Both the position numbers and the translations under genes were made by a program. From Halovulum dunhuangense (lineage in GTDB: Bacteria > Pseudomonadota > Alphaproteobacteria > Rhodobacterales > Rhodobacteraceae): a DNA stretch of 64,000 nt. The notes under the pieces were generated by a model, which worked only from the letters and a program-made list of their open reading frames with translations, was not told the DNA's origin and did not search any database. The stretch is from contig NZ_JABFBC010000001.1 in assembly GCF_013093415.1 (NCBI RefSeq), forward strand, positions 1,612,001 through 1,676,000. Direction: 5' to 3'. Positions 43,456 through 51,549 of this stretch are shown here, in pieces (positions within the stretch are counted from its first letter, which is position 1; each line of letters opens with the position of its first letter).

Positions 43456-45396
43456 TCAGTTGAGATAGTCGTCGGTGGTGCGCACGCGTGGGCGCGGCCC
43501 CATCGCGAAGGGGTTGTCCTGCTCGTGGAACTGCGCGCGGACCCGGCAGTCGTCGCACATGCGGATCATCCGCCCCTGCGCGCTTTCGGCAAACATCGGG
43601 TGCTTGCCTTCCAGCCGCTCGACAATGCGCTCGATGGTGGATCTCACGCCGAATTCCTTGCCGCATTCGATGCAGGGATAGGGCTCTTCCTCGTGCAGAA
43701 CGCGCTGCGACAGGGCCGCGTCCGACAGGTCCATCTGCGGGACCAGCGCGATCGCCTGTTCGGGGCAGATCGTGGCGCAGAGCCCGCATTGCAGGCAGGC
43801 ATCCTCCTGGAAGCGCAGCTGCGGCTTGTCGGGATTGTCGCCCAGCGCGCCCGATGGGCACAGGCCCGCGCAGCTCAGGCACAGCGTGCACTTGTCTGTG
43901 TCGACCAGCACCGCGCCATAGGGCGCGCCCGCGGGCAGCGGGACCGGCGCGTCCGTGTCGGGGCGCAGCGCCCTGAGCGCCAGCCGCGCCACGTCGCGCC
44001 GCCCGCCAAGGGGCAGCACCGGGGCGCACAGCGTGTCGGCCTTGCCCCCGTAAAGCGCGTCCGACAGCGCGTCGGGGTCGTTCAGGTCCAGCAGCCGCAC
44101 ATGCTCCGCGCCCAGCATCGCGGTGGCCAGCGCGGTTTCCCGTTCCAGCGCGTCGCGCTCGGTTTTCGGGGCCAGCAGGATGTCCACCGCGCCAAAGCCC
44201 GAGGCAAGCGCCGCCAGCATCTCGGCATGGCCGAAGCCCGAGATCGTCTCGAGTTCCATCGGGATCACGTCCGCGGGCAGGCCACGGCCGTAGCGCGCGG
44301 AAAGCGAGATCATCTCGGCCCCGAAGTCGCCGTCATGGACCAGCAGCCGCGGGGTGCCGCCGCCCGCGTTGCGATAGGTCTCGGCCAGCAGCCGCATCCG
44401 GCGGAACAGCGTCTCGGGGGTGGGCATGTCGTAGGAAATGGCGCCGGACGGGCACAGCGCCGAGCAGGCGCCGCAGCCCGCGCAGATCAGCGGGTCCACC
44501 GCCACATGTTCGCCGGCCGGGCTGATCGCGCCCGTCGGGCAGATGTCGAGGCAGTTGCTGCACCCGGTCTGGCCCGCCCGCGAATGGGCGCAGAGCGATT
44601 CCTCCAGCCGGACGTAGATCGGCTTCTCGAATGTGCCGACCATGTGCGAGGCGTCGAACACCGCCCGCGCCACGCCCAGCGCGTCGCCCGGATCGGCGCG
44701 CAGGTAGCCGTCGCGCTTGTGGGGCGCCGGAAACAGCGGCGTGCCGCCCGACAGGTCCAGGATCAGGTCGCAATGCGAGGTTCCGCCGTCGCGGGGTGCG
44801 CCCAGCGCGAAATCGCCGCGCCCGCCCGGTTCAAGCTGGCGCAGCGCGTCGATCACCACCTCGAACCGGCCGAGGCTGCCGCGCGCCTTGCGCAGCCGGC
44901 CGGTGATCATGTCATGGCTGCGGGTCAGCGGCAGCGCCGCCCCCTCGGGCAGAAGCAGCGTCACGGCCAGGTGCCCGGCCAGTCGCGCGGCCGCATCCAT
45001 GGCCGCCTCGCCCGCGCCGATGACAAGGCAGGTGCCTTCGGAAACGACATCCAGACTGCGCGCGGCCGGCTGAACGAGCCCCGCATCGGCGACCAGCGCC
45101 GCCATCTTGGGCGTGGTGTCCGCCTTGCCGTCGGTCCAGCCCGCGCGGTCGCGGATATCGACGAACGAGGGGGGCTCGGCGCCCGTCTCCTCGGCCAGTT
45201 CCTCGAAGACGGCCCGCTCCTGCTGGCAGGCGATGCGGCAGGCGCCGCCCTCGATCAGTTTCGCCGCCTCGCCCAGCTGATCGGTGCAGAGCGCGGTGAA
45301 CACGCGCGAGCAGGGCAGGCCGGTGGCGCGTTCCAGCGCCGCGCCGTCGATCTGCTGGGTGCCGTTGCAGTCGCACAGGACCAGTTTCTCGGACAT
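43456..45396 (-). CDS. Polyferredoxin / FAD-linked 4Fe-4S protein of the formate dehydrogenase region
   Basis: 646 residues; start chosen at the ATG preceded by GGGGGAGAG, although the frame is open further upstream. It begins 'V-L-C-D-C-N-G-T' as in heterodisulfide-reductase-like proteins, has a nucleotide-binding 'V-I-G-A-G-E-A-A-M-D' near 120, then four ferredoxin motifs (C-S-N-C-L-D-I-C-P, C-A-G-C-G-A-C-S-A-L-C-P, C-T-L-C-L-S-C-A-G-L-C-P, C-L-Q-C-G-L-C-A-T-I-C-P) and a C-terminal C-I-E-C with C-D-D-C. It could pass electrons between formate dehydrogenase and other carriers. It lies divergent to DUF3305/3306 with a 241-base shared upstream region. No signal peptide, so cytoplasmic. Confidence 0.8.
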   Translation of the reverse strand: MSEKLVLCDCNGTQQIDGAALERATGLPCSRVFTALCTDQLGEAAKLIEGGACRIACQQERAVFEELAEETGAEPPSFVDIRDRAGWTDGKADTTPKMAALVADAGLVQPAARSLDVVSEGTCLVIGAGEAAMDAAARLAGHLAVTLLLPEGAALPLTRSHDMITGRLRKARGSLGRFEVVIDALRQLEPGGRGDFALGAPRDGGTSHCDLILDLSGGTPLFPAPHKRDGYLRADPGDALGVARAVFDASHMVGTFEKPIYVRLEESLCAHSRAGQTGCSNCLDICPTGAISPAGEHVAVDPLICAGCGACSALCPSGAISYDMPTPETLFRRMRLLAETYRNAGGGTPRLLVHDGDFGAEMISLSARYGRGLPADVIPMELETISGFGHAEMLAALASGFGAVDILLAPKTERDALERETALATAMLGAEHVRLLDLNDPDALSDALYGGKADTLCAPVLPLGGRRDVARLALRALRPDTDAPVPLPAGAPYGAVLVDTDKCTLCLSCAGLCPSGALGDNPDKPQLRFQEDACLQCGLCATICPEQAIALVPQMDLSDAALSQRVLHEEEPYPCIECGKEFGVRSTIERIVERLEGKHPMFAESAQGRMIRMCDDCRVRAQFHEQDNPFAMGPRPRVRTTDDYLN

Positions 45397-45637
45397 GTTC
45401 TCTCCCCCGTCGCCGGGCGTGCCGTCCGTGGCCTGCGGACCCCGCCCCGATGCGCCTGTCAGATACCCATGATCCGAGGCTGGCGTAAAGGGCTGCATGC
45501 AACTCGTGCCCCGGTCCGGGGGCGGGGGGCGCATTTTCCCTCTGGAATGCCGGGTTTGCCGGGCCTACTCTCGGGGTGATGCGGGCGCGGTATGCAATTC
45601 GCGCCGCGCAGGCAACCTGGGGGGAGAGCGGGTCGTC

Positions 45638-46198
45638 ATGGTGTCACGGCACGAATCCATGCCGGTGGGGGTGGTCATCCGGCGTACGCCCGGCGTGACG
45701 CGCTGGGCGAAATACGCGTGGAAGGGCGTTTCGGCGCTGCCGGGCGCACCCGATGAGGTCTGGCGCGAGTTGCGCAGCGACGGAGAGGTTGTCGACATCC
45801 ATGTCGGCACCCGACCGCTGGAATTGTGGCGATCGGAGGCGGAGGCCTACCTGGCGGCGTTGTCCTCCGAGGTGCCCTCGATCTTTGCCGTGCTGCGCAA
45901 GGTTCCCGGCGCGCCCGCGGATCGGCCCTTCGACCTGCTGCTGGTCACGGCATCGCCCTACGAGGCGCAGGACTATACCGAGGGCGGCGACGAGATCGTG
46001 GAGCAGATCCCGATGCCCGACGCGGTGCGCGCCTGGATCGGCGCCTTCGTCGAGGCGCATTACGAGGAAGAGACATTCGTGAAGCGTCGCCGCGACAAGC
46101 GGGCGGAGCGGCACGAGGATGGGCGCGGCGATCCGCGCATCCAGCAGCCGGGCGATGTCTATCGCTCGCCGGGCGCCCTGCGCCGGAGGATGGAATGA
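45638..46198 (+). CDS. DUF3305 protein of the formate dehydrogenase cluster
   Basis: 186 residues; ATG chosen after a GGGGAGAG site at about 45621-45628. 'M-P-V-G-V-V-I-R-R-T-P-G-V-T-R-W' and 'V-P-S-I-F-A-V-L-R-K' are hallmarks of DUF3305, always found with formate dehydrogenase genes. Function unproven, probably a cytoplasmic maturation factor. ATGA overlap with the DUF3306 gene. Confidence 0.85.
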   Translation: MVSRHESMPVGVVIRRTPGVTRWAKYAWKGVSALPGAPDEVWRELRSDGEVVDIHVGTRPLELWRSEAEAYLAALSSEVPSIFAVLRKVPGAPADRPFDLLLVTASPYEAQDYTEGGDEIVEQIPMPDAVRAWIGAFVEAHYEEETFVKRRRDKRAERHEDGRGDPRIQQPGDVYRSPGALRRRME

Positions 46199-46809
46199 GC
46201 GCGCGCAGCGGCGATTTCTGGAGCAGGCGCAAGGCCCGCGTCGCCGCCGAGGAGGCGGCCGAGGCCAAGGCCGCCGAGGCCACCGAAGAGTCCCGCGACC
46301 GTGACGCGCTGGAAAGCATGCCCGACGAGGAGGCGCTGGAAAAGCTGGGCCTGCCGGACCCGGACACGCTTCAGGCGGGCGACGATTTCTCGGCCTTCCT
46401 GCGCGGCGCCGTGCCCGAACGGATCCGGCGCCGGGCGCTTCGCAGGCTGTGGATCAGCAATCCCATCATCAACGCCCATGACGGGCTGACGGATTACGCG
46501 GACGACTACCGTGCGATGGCCGAGGCGTCCTCGGGGGTGGTTGCGACTGTATACCAGGTCGGCAAGGGGCTCTTGCCGAAGGTGCTGGCGGACGAGGCGG
46601 CGGCGGCACCCGCGCAGTCGGCGCCCGCTGCCCGGCAAGCGCCGCCCGAGCCGGCAGCGGAGTCGCCGGCGGACGGCGCCGAAAGCCCGAAAGGCAAGGT
46701 CGAGACGCCTTCCGCCGGGCCGGACGCGGAAGCGCCCGCAACCGCGGAGCAGGCGTCGGCCGAGACGCTGCCCGCGCCGCGCAGGATGCGCTTTCATTTT
46801 TCGGACTGA
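46195..46809 (+). CDS. DUF3306 protein of the formate dehydrogenase cluster
   Basis: 204 residues. The N-terminus 'F-W-S-R-R-K-A-R-V-A' and 'L-P-D-P-D-T-L' with 'F-S-A-F-L-R', then 'R-A-L-R-R-L-W' and 'D-G-L-T-D-Y-A-D-D-Y', fit DUF3306. The C-terminal 80 residues are a low-complexity Ala/Pro/Glu stretch ending in R-M-R-F-H-F. Probably a cytoplasmic partner of DUF3305 in enzyme maturation; mechanism unknown. Confidence 0.82.
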   Translation: MSARSGDFWSRRKARVAAEEAAEAKAAEATEESRDRDALESMPDEEALEKLGLPDPDTLQAGDDFSAFLRGAVPERIRRRALRRLWISNPIINAHDGLTDYADDYRAMAEASSGVVATVYQVGKGLLPKVLADEAAAAPAQSAPAARQAPPEPAAESPADGAESPKGKVETPSAGPDAEAPATAEQASAETLPAPRRMRFHFSD

Positions 46810-46905
46810 GGCGGATTTTTGCTGGACATCCGCATGCGGTTGCATACAAACTTTCATCCAAATCGGATCCGCATTGAAGCGGACTGAATCGCGAGAGGGG
46901 AAACG
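46810..46905 (+). promoter_or_regulatory. Candidate promoter/leader of the structural formate dehydrogenase genes
   Basis: This 96-base gap is AT-richer than its flanks. A weak pair TTGCTG (46819-46824) and CATACA (46843-46848) is 18 bases apart. It also holds inverted repeats GCGGAT/ATCCGC (46811-46816 with 46828-46833) and TCCGC/GCGGA (46868-46872 with 46879-46883), the latter 22 bases before the GTG start. These could be regulator sites or leader hairpins. Confidence 0.35.
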
Positions 46906-47523
46906 GTGACGGCAGGAACTGGGCATTTCGACATACCCGAAGAAGACATCCTCCGCGCCAACCTTTATGACTTCCTGAGCATAACGCTAGCCAGACCGCC
47001 CGGACAGGCGGTTCTTGACCGCTGCGCGGGGCTTGAGGGCGACGCGACGCCGCTGGGCGAGGCGGTGCAGGCGCTGGCAAGGATCGCGTCGTCCACCAGC
47101 CCGCGCGCCGCAGAGCGCGAGTTCAACGGTCTGTTCATCGGGCTGGGCCGGGGCGAGGTGCTGCCCTATGCCAGCTACTACATGACCGGTTTCCTGAACG
47201 AGAAGCCGCTTTCGGTTCTGCGCAACGACATGGCGCGGCTCGGGATCACCCGCGCCCCGAACGTGTTCGAGCCCGAGGACAACATCGCCAGCCTGTTCGA
47301 GATGATGGCCGGCCTGATCCTTGGCCGTTTCGGCGATCCGGCCAGTCTCTCGGCGCAGCGCGACTTCTTCAATCGACATGTCGGCCCTTGGGCCGAGCAT
47401 ATGTTCTCTGACCTCGAAGGGGCGAAATCCTCGGTCTTCTATGCCGCTGTCGGCAGGATCGGTCGCACCTTCGTGGGCATCGAGAAAGAGGCTTTCCGCA
47501 TGATGGCGGAGGCCACGGCATGA
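46906..47523 (+). CDS. TorD/DmsD-like chaperone for formate dehydrogenase
   Basis: 205 residues, all helical, from a GTG preceded by GAGAGGGG. 'R-A-N-L-Y-D-F-L-S-I-T-L-A-R-P-P', 'L-P-Y-A-S-Y-Y-M-T-G-F' and 'E-P-E-D-N-I-A-S-L-F-E-M-M' are typical of TorD/DmsD redox-enzyme maturation proteins, which bind the Tat signal of a molybdoenzyme and guard it until its cofactor is in. The likely client is the catalytic subunit at 47842. ATGA-like overlap with the next gene's upstream start. Confidence 0.85.
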   Translation: MTAGTGHFDIPEEDILRANLYDFLSITLARPPGQAVLDRCAGLEGDATPLGEAVQALARIASSTSPRAAEREFNGLFIGLGRGEVLPYASYYMTGFLNEKPLSVLRNDMARLGITRAPNVFEPEDNIASLFEMMAGLILGRFGDPASLSAQRDFFNRHVGPWAEHMFSDLEGAKSSVFYAAVGRIGRTFVGIEKEAFRMMAEATA

Positions 47524-47546
47524 GTACTCAAAACGGGAGGAACCAG

Positions 47547-47741
47547 ATGAGCACGAAGGAAGAGAAGGTGGCCTCGGGCCGTCGCGATTTCCTCAAGCTT
47601 GCAGCGGTGGCGGCACCGGCGGCAGCCGCGGGCGTCACGCTGGGCGGCACCGAAGCGGCCGCCGATACCGCAATGGCCGGGGGGGCCGGCCTGCGGGATA
47701 CGGAGCATACGCGCGCCTATTTCGAAAGCGCCCGCTTCTGA
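47547..47741 (+). CDS. Small Tat-signal protein of the formate dehydrogenase region
   Basis: 64 residues from the ATG preceded by GGGAGG (47535-47540); an in-frame ATG at 47520 overlaps the upstream stop but has no such site. It has a twin-arginine signal (G-R-R-D-F-L-K-L-A-A) followed by an Ala-rich helix and a 25-residue tail. This matches the short 'formate dehydrogenase region TAT target' family, always next to the catalytic subunit. Role unknown; perhaps it helps Tat export or stays as a small subunit. Confidence 0.85.
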   Translation: MSTKEEKVASGRRDFLKLAAVAAPAAAAGVTLGGTEAAADTAMAGGAGLRDTEHTRAYFESARF

Positions 47742-47759
47742 GGTGACGGGCGCGCGCCG

Positions 47760-47775
47760 CCGACCGCAGGGTCGG
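47760..47775 (+). promoter_or_regulatory. GC hairpin between the Tat protein and the catalytic subunit
   Basis: CCGACC (47760-47765) and GGTCGG (47770-47775) pair around a GCAG loop, with further complementary GC bases outside. No T-run follows. It may stabilise or process the mRNA to set subunit ratios. Confidence 0.35.
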
Positions 47776-47841
47776 GTGCGCGTCCCCTGGGATCTGGCGG
47801 GAGCGGTGCAGAGCCGGGCCCGCGAAGGGAGAGAAAAGACA

Positions 47842-50751
47842 ATGCTCAGGAAAAAGACGAACGGCGTTGCGCGCAGGTCGCATCGGGCCGGACTTCTTCA
47901 GAACGTGGCCGGCACGACCGTCGACCGGCGTGGCTTCCTGCGGGGCTCGGGCCTTGCGATCGGGGGGCTTGCGGCGCTTGGCGCGACCGGCGGGACCGTC
48001 ACGAAGGTCAGCGCGCAGCAGGCCGTGAACGGCGCCGTGCAGACCGTCAAGTCGATCTGCCCGCACTGCTCGGTCGGCTGCACCGTGGTCGCGGAAGTGT
48101 CGAACGGCGTCTGGGTCGGGCAGGAGCCCGGCTGGGACAGCCCCTTCAACCTGGGCGCGCACTGCGCCAAGGGCGCCGCGGTCCGCGAGCATGCCCATGG
48201 CGAGCGGCGCCTCAAGTACCCCATGAAGAAGGTCAACGGCGAGTGGACCCGCATCTCGTGGGAAGAAGCCATCAACGAGATCGGCGACAAGATGCTCGAG
48301 CTGCGTGAGCAGAGCGGGCCCGACTCGGTCTACTGGCTGGGCTCGGCCAAGCACAGCAACGAGCAGTCCTACCTGTTCCGCAAGTTCGCCGCCTACTGGG
48401 GCACGAACAACGTGGACCACCAGGCCCGGATCTGCCACTCGACCACCGTGGCCGGGGTTGCGAACACATGGGGCTACGGCGCCATGACCAACTCCTACAA
48501 CGACATCCACAAGTCGAAGGCGATCTTCCTGATCGGCGGCAACCCCGCCGAGGCGCATCCGGTTTCGCTGCTGCACATCCTGAAGGCCAAGGAAGAAAGC
48601 AACGCGCCGCTGATCGTCTGCGATCCGCGCTTCACCCGCACCGCGGCCCATGCCGACGAGTATGTGCGCTTCCGCCCCGGTTCGGACGTGGCGCTCATCT
48701 GGGGCATCCTGTGGCACATCTTCGAGAACGGCTGGGAGGACCGCGAGTTCATCCGCACCCGCGTCTGGGGAATGGACCAGATCAAGGAGCATGTGAAGCA
48801 GTGGAACCCGGCCGAGGTCGAGCGTGTGACCGGCGTACCCGGCAGCCAGCTTGAGCGGGTCGCCCGCACGCTGGCCAACAACCGCCCCGGCACCGTGATC
48901 TGGTGCATGGGCGGCACCCAGCACCACAACGGCAACAACAACACCCGCGCCTACTGCGTGCTTCAGCTTGCGCTGGGCAACATGGGCGTCAGCGGCGGCG
49001 GCACCAACATCTTCCGCGGCCATGACAACGTGCAGGGCGCGACCGACTTCGGCGTGTCCTCGGACTCGCTGCCCGGCTACTACGGCCTGGCCGACGGTGC
49101 CTGGGCCCACTGGGCCCGAGTCTGGGGCGAGGATCTGGACTGGCTGCGCTCGCGCTTCGACGTGATGCCGGGCGCCGGGCCCGAGGGCAAGGACCGCATG
49201 ATGATCAACGAGACCGGGATCCCCGTGTCTCGCTGGATCGACGGCGTGCTCGAGGATGCGGCCAACATCGATCAGCCGGACAACGTGAAGGCGATGGTGT
49301 TCTGGGGCCATGCGCCGAACTCGCAGACCCGCATGACCGAGATGAAGACGGCGATGGAAAAGCTCGACCTGCTGGTCGTGATCGATCCCTATCCGACCGT
49401 CTCGGCCGTGCTGCACGACCGCACCGACGGCGTCTACCTGCTGCCCGCCTCGACCCAGTTCGAGACCCGCGGCTCGGTGACCGCGTCGAACCGGTCGCTC
49501 CAGTGGCGCGACAAGGTGTTCGAGCCGCTGTTCGAAAGCCTGCCCGACCATGTCATCATGACGAAGTTCGCCAAGAAGTTCGGCTTTGCCGACCGCATGC
49601 TGCGCAACTACGCCATGGACAGCGAGGACGAGCCGAACATCGAGGACATCACCCGCGAGTACAACCGCGGCATGTGGACGATCGGCTATACCGGCCAGTC
49701 GCCCGAGCGGCTGAAGCTGCACATGGCCAACCAGCACACCTTCGACAAGACGACGCTGCGCGCGGTGGGCGGTCCGGCCGATGGCGATTACTACGGCCTG
49801 CCCTGGCCCTGCTGGGGTACGCCGGAGATGAACCATCCGGGGACCGCGAACCTCTATGACATGTCGATGCCGGTCAGCCAGGGCGGCCTGACCTTCCGCG
49901 CCAATTTCGGGCTGGAGCGGGACGGCCAGTCGCTGCTGGCGGATGGCGTCGCCTCTGTCGGGTCGGAGTTGCAGGACGGATACCCCGAGTTCACCATGCA
50001 GATGCTGATGGAACTCGGCTGGGACACCGACCTGACCCCCGAAGAGCGTGCGGTGATCGAGCAGATCGGCGGCGACAACATCGGCGCGGTGAACTGGAAG
50101 ACCGATCTTTCGGGCGGTATCCAGCGCGTCGCGATCGCCCATGAGTGCGCGCCCTTCGGCAACGCCAAGGCGCGGGCGGTGGTCTGGACCTTCCCGGATC
50201 CGATCCCGCTGCACCGCGAGCCGCTCTATTCGAACCGGCGCGACCTGGTGGCGGATTACCCGACCTATGCGGACAAGAAGTTCTGGCGCGTGCCGACCAT
50301 GTACGAGTCGATCCAGAAGAACGACTTCAGCCAGGATTACCCGATGATCCTGACCTCGGGTCGCCTGGTCGAGTACGAGGGCGGCGGCGACGAGAGCCGG
50401 TCGAACCCGTGGCTGGCCGAATTGCAGCAGAACATGTTCGTCGAGGTGAACCCGCGGGACGCCAACGACCTGGGTCTGCGCGACGGCGCCGATGTCTGGG
50501 TCGAGGGCCCCGAGGGCGGCAAGGTCAAGGTCATGGCCATGGTCACCGAGCGCGTGGCCCCGGGCGTCGCCTTCATGCCCTTCCACTTCGGGGGGCACTA
50601 CCAGGGCGAGGACCGCAGATCGAAATACCCCGCGGGCGCGGATCCGTATGTGCTGGGCGAAAGCACCAACACGGCGCAGACCTACGGCTACGACTCCGTC
50701 ACTCAGATGCAGGAGACGAAAGCCACGCTCTGCAAGATCTGGGCAGCGTAA
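47842..50751 (+). CDS. fdhA: Formate dehydrogenase catalytic (alpha) subunit, molybdopterin type
   Basis: 969 residues; ATG after AAGGGAGAG. A Tat signal with R29-R30-G-F-L sends the folded enzyme to the periplasm. C73, C76, C80 and C108 (C-P-H-C-S-V-G-C then A-H-C-A-K-G) bind a [4Fe-4S] cluster. C198 in 'A-R-I-C-H-S-T-T-V-A' is the metal ligand, here cysteine rather than selenocysteine, followed by the conserved His. The remainder has the bis-molybdopterin-guanine-dinucleotide fold. It oxidises formate to CO2 and passes electrons to the beta subunit. Length fits the respiratory FdnG/FdoG class. Mo or W cannot be told from sequence. Confidence 0.95.
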   Translation: MLRKKTNGVARRSHRAGLLQNVAGTTVDRRGFLRGSGLAIGGLAALGATGGTVTKVSAQQAVNGAVQTVKSICPHCSVGCTVVAEVSNGVWVGQEPGWDSPFNLGAHCAKGAAVREHAHGERRLKYPMKKVNGEWTRISWEEAINEIGDKMLELREQSGPDSVYWLGSAKHSNEQSYLFRKFAAYWGTNNVDHQARICHSTTVAGVANTWGYGAMTNSYNDIHKSKAIFLIGGNPAEAHPVSLLHILKAKEESNAPLIVCDPRFTRTAAHADEYVRFRPGSDVALIWGILWHIFENGWEDREFIRTRVWGMDQIKEHVKQWNPAEVERVTGVPGSQLERVARTLANNRPGTVIWCMGGTQHHNGNNNTRAYCVLQLALGNMGVSGGGTNIFRGHDNVQGATDFGVSSDSLPGYYGLADGAWAHWARVWGEDLDWLRSRFDVMPGAGPEGKDRMMINETGIPVSRWIDGVLEDAANIDQPDNVKAMVFWGHAPNSQTRMTEMKTAMEKLDLLVVIDPYPTVSAVLHDRTDGVYLLPASTQFETRGSVTASNRSLQWRDKVFEPLFESLPDHVIMTKFAKKFGFADRMLRNYAMDSEDEPNIEDITREYNRGMWTIGYTGQSPERLKLHMANQHTFDKTTLRAVGGPADGDYYGLPWPCWGTPEMNHPGTANLYDMSMPVSQGGLTFRANFGLERDGQSLLADGVASVGSELQDGYPEFTMQMLMELGWDTDLTPEERAVIEQIGGDNIGAVNWKTDLSGGIQRVAIAHECAPFGNAKARAVVWTFPDPIPLHREPLYSNRRDLVADYPTYADKKFWRVPTMYESIQKNDFSQDYPMILTSGRLVEYEGGGDESRSNPWLAELQQNMFVEVNPRDANDLGLRDGADVWVEGPEGGKVKVMAMVTERVAPGVAFMPFHFGGHYQGEDRRSKYPAGADPYVLGESTNTAQTYGYDSVTQMQETKATLCKIWAA

Positions 50752-50769
50752 GGGAAGGGAGAGAGTAGA

Positions 50770-51363
50770 ATGGCAAGAGCAAAATTCCTCTGCGACGCCG
50801 AACGCTGCATCGAGTGCAACGCCTGCGTCACCGCGTGCAAGAACGAGCACGAGGTGCCCTGGGGCATCAACCGGCGCCGGGTCGTGACCATCAACGACGG
50901 CAAGCCGGGTGAGCGGTCGATCTCGGTCGCCTGCATGCACTGCTCGGACGCGCCCTGCATGGCCGTCTGCCCGGTGGACTGCTTCTACCAGACCGCCGAT
51001 GGCGTGGTGCTGCACTCCAAGGACCTGTGCATCGGCTGTGGCTACTGCTTCTACGCGTGCCCCTTCGGCGCGCCGCAGTATCCGCAGGCGGGCAACTTCG
51101 GTTCGCGCGGCAAGATGGACAAGTGCACCTTCTGCGCCGGCGGCCCCGAAGAGGACATGTCCGATATCGAGTTCCAGAAATACGGCCGGAACCGGATCGC
51201 CGAAGGCAAGCTGCCGATCTGCGCCGAGATGTGTTCGACCAAGGCGCTGCTGGCGGGGGATGGCGACGTCGTCGCGAACATCTACCGCGAGCGCGTGGTC
51301 GCGCGCGGCTTCGGCTCGGGCGCCTGGGGCTGGGGCACCGCCTACGACCAGAAGGGCGGCTGA
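50770..51363 (+). CDS. fdhB: Formate dehydrogenase iron-sulfur (beta) subunit
   Basis: 197 residues, 18 bases after the alpha subunit. Four ferredoxin-type motifs are seen: C-I-E-C-N-A-C-V-T-A-C, C-M-H-C-S-D-A-P-C-M-A-V-C-P, C-I-G-C-G-Y-C-F-Y-A-C-P and the pair C-T-F-C / C-A-E-M-C. They carry electrons from the catalytic site to the cytochrome b subunit. It is shorter than E. coli FdnH and lacks its C-terminal membrane helix. Having no signal of its own, it is presumably exported together with the alpha subunit. Confidence 0.93.
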   Translation: MARAKFLCDAERCIECNACVTACKNEHEVPWGINRRRVVTINDGKPGERSISVACMHCSDAPCMAVCPVDCFYQTADGVVLHSKDLCIGCGYCFYACPFGAPQYPQAGNFGSRGKMDKCTFCAGGPEEDMSDIEFQKYGRNRIAEGKLPICAEMCSTKALLAGDGDVVANIYRERVVARGFGSGAWGWGTAYDQKGG

Positions 51364-51381
51364 TCCCGACCGGGTCGGGGA

Positions 51382-51474
51382 CCGGGCCAGGGCCCGGTCT
51401 GCGGCCCGTCGGTGGGGTGCCGGGCCAAGGCCCGGCTTACGCCCCATCGCCCTGTAGACCGGGCCTTGGCCCGG
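51382..51474. repeat. Three palindromes CCGGGCC-NN-GGCCCGG
   Basis: Perfect 7-base inverted arms with 2-base centres AG, AA and TT lie at 51382-51397, 51420-51435 and 51459-51474, starting 38 and 39 bases apart. They fill the gap between the beta and gamma genes and resemble REP-type extragenic palindromes. Confidence 0.8.
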
Positions 51475-51488
51475 GATTTCAAGGACCG

Positions 51489-51514
51489 AAGGGCGGACCG
51501 CATGGCCCGCCCTT
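51489..51514 (+). terminator. Hairpin upstream of the gamma subunit gene
   Basis: AAGGGCGG (51489-51496) pairs with CCGCCCTT (51507-51514) around a 10-base loop, followed by CTTT. It is a possible weak terminator or processing site between the beta and gamma genes. Confidence 0.4.
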
Positions 51515-51549
51515 CTTTGCCAGTCAGACCACACCGGGGGCCCTTCGAC

